Assembly (NCBI GenBank): GCA_905160935.1
Contig: CAJHZI010000512.1
Span: forward strand, 664,001-728,000
Source of the DNA: Enchytraeus crypticus
Lineage: Eukaryota > Annelida > Clitellata > Enchytraeida > Enchytraeidae
Length of the DNA: 64,000 bases
Direction of reading: 5' to 3'
Part shown: in pieces, positions 54,428-64,000 of the stretch
Layout of the letters: each line of letters starts with the position of its first letter
Numbering within the stretch: position 1 is the first letter of the stretch
Notes under the pieces: model-generated
Database searches by the model: none
What the model was told of the DNA's origin: nothing
The model's input: the letters and a program-made list of their open reading frames with translations, nothing else
Made by a program: the position numbers and the translations under genes

Positions 54428-56201
54428 TTGATGGAACAAAAAACCAAGGACAAGTTGCTATATAAACTTGCCATCAAAAAAGAAAAAGAAGCGGCAAAGT
54501 ACATAGTATCGGACAATTTACATGAGGGACTAGTCTCAAAAAATAATGTTGCCTTCTGGAAGACTTGGAAGAGCAAAGTTAACAGAAAAGCAAGCACAAA
54601 ACTTCACTTGCGAGACAATCTAACTCCAGAATTAGCTGCAGAAAAGTTTGCAGAATATTTTGAGGGGGTATGTTCTCCAAACTCTGATAATTTTAGCAAT
54701 ATTAAACTACAAGAATTTAAAGAGAAAATAAGAAATTATTCGGGATGTGCTCATAACGCAAAATTCGATATAACTGTGCAGCTAATAGAACTGTCATTAA
54801 AGAAAATGAAAATGGGCAAGTCTCCTGGCATTGATAACATTACTACTGAACATGTCGCTTACTCGCATCCAGTGCTATTATCATTGTTAGCAAAGTTGTT
54901 TAACTCGATGCTAATATCGAGTTATGTGCCACGAGATTTTGAAAGGGGTATCACTATACCCATTCCGAAAAATGAAAAAGCTCACGGTCCTCAAGCCATT
55001 GATACTTTCAGAGGAATTTCATTAAGTCCTATTATGTCAAAATTATTTGAACATTGCTTAATGATAAAATTATCTAAGTATTTTATTACAAGCTATAATC
55101 AACTTGGTTTCAAACCCAAGTCTGGCTGTCAGCATGCAATATATACTGTGAGAAAAGTAATAGAACATTATACTGAAAACAATTCAACTGTAAATGTATG
55201 TTGTTTAGACATAAGCAAGGGCTTTGATAAAGTTATTCATTCAGTGCTTTTCCTAAAATTAATGAAAAGAGGAGCCCCATGAGTGTTGATTAATATCTTG
55301 TTCTACTGGTACAGTATATCCTACAGTTGTGTTAGATGGGAAAATGTTCTCTCTAGGCCTTACCGATTATTGGCTGGCATACGGCAAGGTGGAGTCTTAA
55401 GCCCAGTTTTATTTTCTATTTATGTTAATGCTAGATATATTCGCTAAATATGGATGTTATTTTAAGGGTATCGCTGTCAGTGCAATTATGTACGCAGATG
55501 ATCTATTGTTGTTAAGCCCGTCTCTTTGTGAAATGTAACGTATGTTAGATATCTGTAGTAGTCAGCTAGAATTGTTAGACCTGCAGATTAATATTAAAAA
55601 ATGCTCATCATTACGTATTGGCAACAGATACAACAAGAAATGTTGCAAACTATATCTAAAAGATAGCTTAGTTCCTTGGACAGACGAAATGAAATATTTA
55701 GGAATATATATTTTGAATACACCTAAATTTAAATGTAGTTTTGATGCTGCTAAAATTAAATATTATAGATCTGCAAATGCAATATTGGCTAAATTAGGAA
55801 CTTCTAACAATAAGCCTGTAATTCTAAAATTAATATCGACCATTGCTCTACCATGTTTAACGTACGCATTGGAGGCTCTGTCCCTTAATAAAACAGAGTT
55901 AACTACTCTAAATAGTCCGTGGACTAAATCTTTTCAAAAGGTTTTTAATACATATGACACAAATACTATAAAACATTGTCAGTTATATACTGGGTTTAAA
56001 TCAATTTTGCACATATATGCATTAAAGGTAATGTCCTTCTTATCGTATCTGAATATGTCGGAAAATATAATGCTAAGATTAATATGTACAAGTCTGTCTA
56101 CGGGCGACTTAGACAAGCTGGCAGCTCACTTCCATACTAATGCTCTGGATTTTAAAAATAACTACAGAGATGTAATAAATCTAAACTTTCAGCAGTGTTG
56201 A
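54428..56201 (+). pseudogene. LINE ORF2, reverse transcriptase part
   Basis: Open stretches cover the RT fingers and palm: MGKSPGIDNITTEHV, RGITIPIPKNEKA, FRGISLSPIMSKLFEHCL, NQLGFKPKSGCQHAI, CCLDISKGFDKVIHSVL, GIRQGGVLSPVLFSIYVN and the catalytic MYADDLLLL at about 55488-55515. A TGA at 55280-55282, a frame change near 55430 and a TAA at 55536-55538 interrupt it; the last part (55542-56201) is the thumb and C-terminal region (DEMKYLGIYIL). The Asp of the first catalytic block (CLDISKGFD) and the YADD are both present. Beyond it CNLCGF..ILHRLLFSKC at about 56260-56330 looks like the C-terminal Cys/His knuckle in another frame. Confidence 0.85.
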
Positions 56202-56432
56202 AAGAAAAAATTGGTATATCATGCCAATAAGTATTATTGTTGTGGAAATTTTGACAAATGTAACCTATGCGGTTTCAATATTGATGATATTGATGTGCTT
56301 ATATTGCATAGGCTACTCTTTTCGAAATGCAATCTATTGTTTTTATTCATGTTCTATTTTCTTTGTTTTGCACATTTTCCGTTTATTTCTGTTTCTGTTT
56401 TGTGTGTGTCTTGGTTGCCCAAGTGGCGAATA

Positions 56433-56435
<3 letters not shown>

Positions 56436-56482
<47 letters not shown>

Positions 56483-56505
56483 TTATATATATATATATAT
56501 TATAT

Positions 56506-56555
<50 letters not shown>

Positions 56556-56571
56556 TATATATATAGATATA

Positions 56572-56604
<33 letters not shown>

Positions 56605-56605
56605 G
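56436..56605. repeat. TA-rich tail of the LINE
   Basis: About 170 bp of TATATA with ATTATAT and TAGATA breaks follows the AATAAAAGG end of the LINE. It is probably the LINE's 3' tail enlarged by slippage. Confidence 0.85.
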
Positions 56606-58021
56606 TAAATGAGTTCTTAGCTTGCCCAAGAAATTTCCAATATAATTAAAAGATCGACGATCTTGTGCCAGAGAGTTCAATATTGCCGAGTTACATTTGA
56701 ATAAGTAGATTCATCAGAGAGAAATGATCAATGGGTTAAATCGTGCAAAATAATACAGTATTTAATTTCTTTATATTTTACAAAATCCGTTTTTTCTTCA
56801 AATAGTGTAACTATGTAACCTATAGATTATGTAACTAAGAATTTATAACATATGTAATTTTTAGCTTGGGAAGAATATGGCTTCTGAGTATAATAAATCT
56901 TTCATTGGAGTCGGTGTGATGTGATAAAATTAGGGCCTATGCTTATAGTTGGTTCTGAAAGAAAAGCTTTAAAATTATTATTGCCTAGTTTTTTTCATTT
57001 TGCTTATGCTTTGATTATTGCAATTCTTTTTTATGATGTTTGAATTTGATCGATACTATAACACTGGTTTTACTGCTGCAGTTTTTAGCACAGAATCTTG
57101 TCAACATAATTGCAGAATACCACTGCTGGTTGCTTACTCAGCTTTCAGAAGTGATTCTCAAACTTTTCGATAAAAGTTAAAGTCAATGACGAAGTATAAA
57201 CCATTATCGTGCATGCTGAATCAACATTTACTCGTCACTTATACATGTATGTTTTCGAAACGAGATGGTTTCTTCTGCAGTCAGGGTCGTCCGTCCCTCT
57301 AAAGCAACGAAACATGCAAGCTCATTACCCACCCCCCCCCCCCCCCCCGACTAACTAACGATGCGCAATTGTTTCATTCCTCCCCCTGTATTTTAAAATT
57401 CCGAAGAGATGCAACACCAGTTTAACGTCATTGCCACTGCTTTTGAAAGTAAATCCACCTTAAAGGTAAGTCTTATACGAGGCGACTAAGAAAAACTTGA
57501 GTAGTCACTTCAGGATTAAGACTTTACCAAGCTCCAAGTAACATTTTAGTGAAGTAAAAGGCCCAGTGTTTGCGATGGGATGAATTTCTTGCTTTTGAGA
57601 CAATAGGCAATTCAAGCGAAACTCTTAAAGCATAAATAAAATTCAGTTAAAAAAGAACTTTATAATCAATAACCTTACATTGCTTTTTTCCTTAACAAAG
57701 AAAATGATGACTGGAAAAGTGAAAAAAAACCTGAGATATAACTTGAACAAAATACAATTACTAGGGTAAAACTTGTCATATAAGAATCATGTTGTTGCAA
57801 TACTAAAAATTACTAAGAGTGCTTTATGAAAAACCAAACTTTTCCTATAATGTAGCAGTATGCAGTGATGGAATGGTGCTGGAATGCATGAGAACGCCGT
57901 TCTTCTACCTTTTTTCTGATGGAAACGGCGTTCCTGCTAGAAAAGTAGATCTTAGCGGGAACGGCGTTCCCCTTGCGTTCACTTTCGTTTTTAGGATAGG
58001 ATGGAACCGCGTTTCACTCAG

Positions 58022-58640
58022 CTATAATCAATCAATCAATCAATAAAAATTTAACGTCCTGCTCCTCGCCATAAGGCAATGTCAGCGATATCTCTTTCAG
58101 ACTCTACGCAAACAGGCGCGAAAGCACCACACGATGACGACGGAGTACATAGAGACCACAAGAGAGAGCGAGATCAAAACCGTGCAAATCCAAGATCCAA
58201 AGCAAGCGGGTCAAAATTTAGACCTATGGCGGAAAGAGATGGGTTTTTTTAGCTTGCCAAGGAAAGTACCAATACAATTACAAGATCGAAGATCTTGTGG
58301 CAAAGAGTTCCATATTGTTGGAGCTGAAAACAAGAAGCGTCTGCCCATGGCAGACTTAATCTTTGATACAGTGAAAAGGTTTTTACTAGAGGAACGAAGA
58401 TTACGAGAGGGTTGATTGACAGATAAAAAAAATCAGATAGGTAGGATGGTTTACCATAATTTAAACTTTTGAAGGTTAAGGAAGCTATCTTGAATTTTAT
58501 ACGTTTGTGACTGGCCGGTAACCAGTGCAGTTTCTTAAGAAGAGAAGAGGTGTTGGATTTGAGTATTTTTACAATACAAACGACTAGAGAAAGAGAATTT
58601 TGTACGTGTTCGAGACGAATTACAGAGGTCTAAATAGACT
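58022..58640 (-). mobile_element. Antisense LINE 3' fragment with (ATTG)n tail
   Basis: It starts with (AATC)n and AATTTAACGTCC-like text at 58028-58060, follows the same course as 8193-8520 and continues beyond it (GGAGCTGAAAACAAGAAGCG..CGAGAGGGTTGA), matching the arrangement at 63430-63550, where the RT coding part begins. A 93-residue plus-strand frame here (58134-58415) is the antisense of the LINE tail and not a gene. Confidence 0.6.
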
Positions 58641-59097
58641 ATATTACTATTTTTGTGTTAAAGCAAAGAAGACAGGACAATCATAGGAAAATTACAGTCT
58701 ACTATATCGAAAATATTACGTCAACACGTACGACTGAAATGTTACTATAATGATCCTTGTCAGGAATAGATTCAAACAAACAAGTACAGAGTTTAGCTTA
58801 AAGAACATGAAATCCAACTAATTTTAAAACTAATTTAGCATTCCCACAAGTTCCACCTACAATTAATGCCTAAGGATAGCTGGGTGGAACGCTAGTCTTA
58901 AAATATAAGGAAACTCTTAGGAACGCATCCCAAAAATATCATATGCATACCCACACCTTTCATTTACAATTCCACCACTCTCACAATGGAAAGATAAAAA
59001 GCAATTTTCCCTGGAAATGGCTTGAATGTTCCTTGATGAGCCATTGAAACATCTCGTGGAGCGGAAAAGGATCAATCAATTGGCATATTATAACAGT

Positions 59098-59181
59098 AAA
59101 TCTCCCACAACAAAACATATGTCTTGCTCAAAGGCTCTAAGAGTTCTGCAAAAAGGCATGCCATCCTTGACATAACCTCAG
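59098..59181 (-). pseudogene. Remnant of a second exon-6 tail, 3' of G6
   Basis: VKDGMPFCRTLRAFEQDI-like coding sequence follows the G6 stop, just as beyond G4 (23835-23916). The shared arrangement shows that it arose before G4 and G6 separated. Confidence 0.55.
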
Positions 59182-60259
59182 TTACAGCTGTCGAGCAACC
59201 AGGCGCAAGGTGTGCCTGGCAGCTGTCAGAGTCCTAGCAAAGGTCGCATCATCCTTGACCTTGAGCTCGCCCTCTGGTGGCAGAATGTTGAACTGCTGAA
59301 CGAGAGCTGACAGAAAGAGAAACATTTCCTGACGAGCCAATATCTCTCCCAGACACGATCTCTTACCTGAATTTACAAATGTAATATATTTGTAGTATTA
59401 AGCCTACTTTATTGAAGATCTATTTTTATTAATTATTAAATTTGTAACCATTAACCTTTTTGAGTCCGGGTTGCTGAATTTAGACCAACCGTGGATTGTA
59501 GGTATCGTAAAAGCATAAATTGCAGAAGTTATGAGATAATGATTTCTTAAATTTTTCAATTGAGATTCTAACTTACCGTGCGAGTACATAATCTTTAGGA
59601 CCAGGATAATTATTATACGACATTTTTATGAAATTTGTTCAAAATTTGATAATTGGTGACTTATAATGGGAAAATGTAATCATTAGAATTATCTGTTTAA
59701 TACTTCTAAATATGGATTTAATAATCGTGCAGTAAAGGGTCAGGCATAGGTTACCAATTAACAGTATGTTACTTTGTGGTTCACGGATTTGCAAGATTTA
59801 ATGGTTTAATAAAACGGAAACTCCACAACTTGACAAACGATAGTGTCATGCAATCTATTAAATAGATCGACACGCGGTGACTTACCGTGAGAAAAGGTTA
59901 TCATCAGGTCCCTATTAACGATTTCACCGGATTCGCTTAGAAATCTATCAGGATTAAATTTCTCAGGCTGGTCCCATACTTGAGGGTCCGTGTGAGCCGA
60001 CCAGAGATTCACCAGTATCTAAAACAGGTTAATCTAACACGTAGAAATTTATTTAATTGAAACCTATGCGCATTAAGAAATATGTACTTCAAAAACAATA
60101 TTAAAAAAAACTGACAATAGTTCTAGAATCTTAAACATTGTAAAACCAACTGTTTGCTTACTTTTCAAAAAGACTTTTGAAAACCAGAGGTAACTAATAA
60201 AAACCATATATTTCAATATTTTGAACCTCTAGCATTAATTTTCCCTCTCTTTCTCTCTC

Positions 60260-60295
<36 letters not shown>

Positions 60296-62246
60296 CATAT
60301 GGCAAGCCCAATATACATTTTTTTATTCGAAGTCTGCTGTCTAGCACAATAAAACTTCCAAGTTACTTTCATGAAAGGTTACGCTTTATCCACACATCTT
60401 CTTAAGTGCAATTCCTAGTGGGAGATGCAGGGTACATATTCATACTCAAAGTCAGCTTTCTCGTTCTATAAGAGCAGTCCTTAGATCAACAAATTAATTC
60501 GTTGACAAAATCTAAGCCTTGTCCATACCTTTTGTACCCCATAGCTCGGGAAACGTTTGGATTCTGAGGTGGCTTCCCGTTGCCTTCCTCAGTTAGATGG
60601 ATTAATTACCATTTAATCCTAGGGGAAAATAGTTCATGGTGAGGTGGGTCCACTCTTGCCATCGACACATCAATGTAACCTATTTCTTAGGAATGATGGC
60701 TTCGTGGTGGTTTCCTGCTGCCTTCCCTAGTTCCTACTTAGTCGTCTCTCTCTCGACAAGTGCAGTTTATGATTAGCCTATTCTTCGGTGGACCAGATGA
60801 AGAACGGGAATCTTATTTACACAGCAAGTCAAAATTGTGAGATATTTAATCAAAATTGACTCTTGTATTGGAGCAACATTACAAGCTTAAATCTAGTATG
60901 CATTACAAGATCATATACAATTTCTTTACAGTAATTATACCAGAATACAATATCAGAGTATCTAATATTTGATTACTCCATACATCCTCCACACCCCAGA
61001 GCCCTCGCACACTCTAATGGAATGTGAAACAGTCATTAATTTTTTTTAACCTCTTTACTTCAGATATTTCTTCATTCATCTAACACACCTCGGTGCCAGA
61101 TGGTATCTTGTATCCTCCAATTTCTGTTTCCGCTACAGTAAGTCTTGGTATGGAAAGTGGAACGGCTGTCTTTAGTCGGTGCACTTCCAGTATAACTGCT
61201 TCCAGGTATCCCAGGCGAGGTTTATCATCCAGAGATGGAAGTCGATCACATGGTACAACGGAATCTATTTCCTGTTGAAGACGAGACTGGACATTCGGAT
61301 GATTGGCCAGTAGGATTAGAGCCCAGTTCAACTGACCGGAAGTTGTCTCTGATCCAGCCATGATTAGATCTCTGTCCAGATACATACATGCAGATTTTTG
61401 AAAATATGGAATTTAGACAAACAGTACAAAATAAGAAACTGTATGAGCATCTCATTAAACGCTTAAAATTATTAAACGTTAAGCTTTTGAAATGTAATTA
61501 AGTCTTTGCTTCTATTGGTTTATTTTGCCTGGATTTTTGTAATTGTCATTGGCCTTGTTGTTGTGGTAAATTTGGGTACTTTATAAACACACACAATTTT
61601 TATAACTTCCTTTTGATTACGGTATATAAATGTATGATTTGTTTAACCTGTCATCATTATTTTAAAGTGCTCCATGGAACATGCATTTATATAATAGAAC
61701 TCATCAAAGAAACAGCAACTTGCCTCATTATAACGGCCAAGTCTCTCGTATTCGTAGTTTCTCCTAAATTTATCTTTATGTATTTATTGAAAAAGTTGTC
61801 ACAGTTGCTGACTGTATCATTGATGCTTTCTTCTACTTTAGTTTGACAGAAGTTCAAGAATTTCTCGTATAATTTTGAAATCTCAGCCAACTTCCTCTTA
61901 TAAAACGGCAGTCTGGCAAGGAGAGGGAAGACGTCCAATATCGCATTCAACGATTCAACAAGGTTTCGATTCAGAGCGACTAGCTCCGTGCCTTGTGGAT
62001 CTTCGTATGAAAATCTTGTAGCAAACATGAGGTTGTAGATAACATTCATAGTACAGTGTTCCAGAATTGAGGCAGGATACCAAACTCTGCCTTCAATTGA
62101 GTGGATTTGTTGTAGAAGACTTGTTACCTCTTCTTGAATTCTTTGTTCCATTACTGCTCGACTGCCAAAACCCAAATTCTTCAACACCGAGATGCAGCTA
62201 GAGCGAATCTTTCTCTGTGCATCTCCAGCTGGACTATTTACTATTC
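59182..62246 (-). CDS. G6: cytochrome P450 (CYP2 clan), exons 3-6 seen, partial
   Basis: Exons: 3, 62246-61724; 4, 61371-61089; 5, 60018-59886; 6, 59366-59182. All are open and in phase. Key residues are kept: I-helix AGSETT, K-helix [13 protein letters not shown], and [11 protein letters not shown] with the heme Cys. Intron 3 has a GC donor (AG|GCAAGT), as in G4. The C-terminus is [14 protein letters not shown], shared in type with G4. It is therefore the intact sister of the G4 relic. Exons 1 and 2 are not found between 62247 and 64000; they either lie to the right of the window, which the 2-kb introns of G5 make plausible, or are lost as in G4. Confidence 0.85.
60238..60292. repeat. CT microsatellite in intron 4 of G6
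   Basis: A TTTCCCTCTCTTTCTCTCTC run of about 50 bp. A shorter counterpart lies at 25512-25535 in G4. Confidence 0.9.
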
Positions 62247-62428
62247 CTGAAGCATTCAAAACCAGAGTCGTCATCAAAGTAATATTAACTGATTCCTGTA
62301 TTAAACGACAATAGGGGCAGAGGTAGCCCCCCTCCCATCCAATGCATGGGAAATCGTCGCCATATCTCAAAGGTGAACCAAGTCAATTCACTTGACTGCA
62401 AAATACCAAGAAATAGAGCGTGGTAGCC

Positions 62429-62468
<40 letters not shown>

Positions 62469-62470
62469 TG

Positions 62471-62536
<66 letters not shown>

Positions 62537-63259
62537 TGCACAAGCAAGAGGCCTTTGGGAATATGAAAGAACTGTTAACTAAAAGTTCTCTGAGACATTA
62601 ATTACATTTAACCATGATGTGGACGTTAAGATCAAAGGTTATGAATATCGAAAGCAACATACTTTCCTTAGATTACTGCCGTTATACATGTAGAGTGTCA
62701 CTGGTTAATGTCCACATAGTCTTGAATTTAAATTTATAGATATAGGATTATTTACTAAAACTTATGTAATTAATATGAAGAGTAGTTCAAGGCTATTGTA
62801 CATTATGTTACAATTGATTTAGTTGACCTGCAAGAAGCAACCAACGGTCACACTCACTAATTATGTACTTAGGCCTAATCATAAAATATTAGAGATGTGA
62901 GAAGTGCAAATTATACGTAATTATACTATACTTACAAATAATTATAGCATACATTTCCAAGATTATGCAATGATAAATATAATCATACACAATATGACGC
63001 GTTCTGTACAGTTATTGCTTCAAAAGTTTATACTTTTAACGATAAATTGTTTAAAGACGGAGAGGGAGTTTTAAAAAATTATTTTAGAATTTTTAAGCTG
63101 TGGAAGTGCAGTACTCTATATATTGTGCGTTTTTATATTCATTATTGTATAGTTAATAATAATACTAATAATAATAAAAAGTTTTACGTAAGTTTCTCCA
63201 TACAATGATCACGTCAGTGACGTCCACCTATCATATGCCACTACTATTCGTTTCACCCC
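62247..63259. other. Intron 2 or 5' flank of G6
   Basis: A TA microsatellite with TACTGTATA and TATTTATA breaks lies at 62432-62535. 62540-63005 matches 27440-27900 beside G4 closely. 63005-63259 has no match in the window. No exon 2 (EYAGRGEIY region) is present. Confidence 0.6.
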
Positions 63260-64000
63260 AAACGATCTGAATAAACAGGTACCGAAGTGAAAGAAAAAGA
63301 TCTTGAGCGGTGCCGGTCCGGTGTTCAAGAAACAGTCAGACAAGATGAAAAAATCTATGGTGGGAAAAGATGTGTTTTCAACCTACAACGGAAAGACGAA
63401 GTAGTAGAACATGAGCGAAGATCAGGAGGCAGAGAGTTCCAAACAATTGGAGCTGAGAAAGAAAATGAATGTCTACCGAACTAACTGAGAATATTAGGAA
63501 TTTTGAGCTGTTTGGTATCGGAAGAACAAAACTTACGAGAAGGTTGACATTGGATTAGGAGATTCGAAAGGTAAGAAGGAATACCAAAGAGAAGTGTTTT
63601 GAATGTTAACAGAGCAATTTTATACCTAATTCTTTGAACCAATGGAAGCCAATGAAGATTATTAAGCAAGGAACTAGAGGTGGCCTGAAGCCTTGAGGAT
63701 CGACAGACAACACGTGCTAGGGAATTCTGAATGCGTTGCAAACACATAAGAGAAAAAGGTAAGCCAAGTAGAAATGAATTACAGTAGTCAAGTTTAAAAT
63801 GAACTATTGAATTAGCAAGAATTAGGGATGAATTCTTATATAGAGATGACCGTATCTGTCTGATTTAACGGATCTGGAAGAAAGGCGAACGACAGACAGT
63901 TGAGATATGAGATTGGAAGTCAAGATTCAGAATCTGCGCTAGACAATGATATGTAAAGCTGAGTATCATCAGCATAGAAGTGAAATTTTATTGAAGCATT
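63260..64000 (-). mobile_element. Antisense CR1/L2-like LINE fragment, runs off the right edge
   Basis: On the minus strand 63481-63747 reads LQRIQNSLARVVCRSSRLQA followed by LLNNLHWLPLVQRIRYKIAL and LTFKTLLFGIPSYLSNLL, a classic C-terminal stretch of CR1/L2/Rex-type reverse transcriptases. Upstream, near 63965-63990, the minus strand reads KFHFYADDTQLYIS, the catalytic Y/F-ADD-TQLY motif of that group. The coding part seems nearly open. The 3' side (63260-63480) matches the antisense LINE tails elsewhere in the window and so identifies their family. Confidence 0.8.

Larger units (their letters stand above)
51983..56605 (+). mobile_element. APE-type LINE, nearly full length, inactivated
   Basis: This non-LTR retrotransposon is read on the plus strand: ORF1 region (51992-53289), endonuclease (53293-54339), reverse transcriptase (54428-56201), a Cys/His region, and then a 3' end with AATAAA at about 56429 and a long TA-rich tail. 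The hexamer TAAATG borders both ends (51977-51982 and 56606-56611), a probable target duplication. It split an older antisense LINE tail that is intact upstream of G1 and G3. Stops and frameshifts break both ORFs. The clade is not settled from what I can see. Confidence 0.85.
56612..59181. other. Spacer 5' of the LINE to the 3' end of G6
   Basis: 56612-57250 resumes the ancestral spacer (match to 22290-22900, with the decayed hairpin at 57058-57096). A C-run lies at 57332-57350. 57360-58020 is not matched elsewhere in the window. A second antisense LINE tail fills 58022-58640. From about 58870 to 59181 the sequence matches 23610-23916 3' of G4. No host gene is seen. Confidence 0.6.

Noticed and set aside
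58134-58415. 93-residue frame with a protein-like composition (LDLWRKEMGFFSLPRK)
   Set aside because: It is the antisense of a LINE 3' tail found several times in the window, with no related protein-coding frame kept in the other copies.

Overview
The window is animal genomic DNA: AT-rich, with spliced genes (GT-AG and some GC-AG introns), many microsatellites, LINEs, SINEs, a mariner-type transposon and a Polinton. The frequent short words AGGCCTA and TACATGTA and the mix of elements suggest an aquatic invertebrate, possibly a mollusc, but I cannot fix the phylum from sequence alone.

The host content is one tandem array of cytochrome P450 genes of the CYP2 clan, CYP17-like in the heme-binding region, all on the minus strand. 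I call them G0 to G6 from left to right. A complete copy has six exons (about 239-245, 122, 523-529, 283, 133 and 182-188 bp), giving about 493-499 residues: N-terminal membrane anchor and proline hinge, I-helix AGTETT, K-helix ExxR, and [11 protein letters not shown] at the heme. G0 (194-432) is exon 1 only, with the rest beyond the left edge. G1 (3575-7328), G2 (9939-13760), G3 (16371-20206) and G5 (29478-36700) are complete. G4 (23917-27207) lacks exons 1-2 and has lost both the heme-ligand Cys and the ExxR Arg, so it is a pseudogene or a non-catalytic relic. G6 (59182-62246) shows intact exons 3-6; exons 1-2 are not seen before the right edge.

G2 is a chimera. A 6,432-bp unit is present twice (4332-10793 and 10764-17225), and its joint falls in about 30 bp inside exon 5. 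G2 therefore has the 5' part of a G1-type gene and the 3' part of a G3-type gene, as expected from unequal crossing-over. The two units look almost identical, including the length of a TA microsatellite, so the duplication is either very recent or an assembly artefact.

The spacer between G5 and G6 was originally like the other spacers of the array. It is now about 22 kb because a 13.5-kb Polinton-like fossil (37964-51467; TIRs of about 1.09 kb, AG...CT ends, 6-bp target duplication with one mismatch) and a 4.6-kb LINE (about 51983-56605) landed in it. The Polinton keeps a broken protein-primed DNA polymerase region, long tandem-repeat arrays and a possible small spliced Cys-rich gene; I found no integrase, ATPase, protease or capsid gene. 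A 789-bp mariner-type relic (28656-29444) sits in a TA microsatellite just 3' of G5. Fragments of other LINEs and at least two tRNA-derived SINE families fill spacers and introns.
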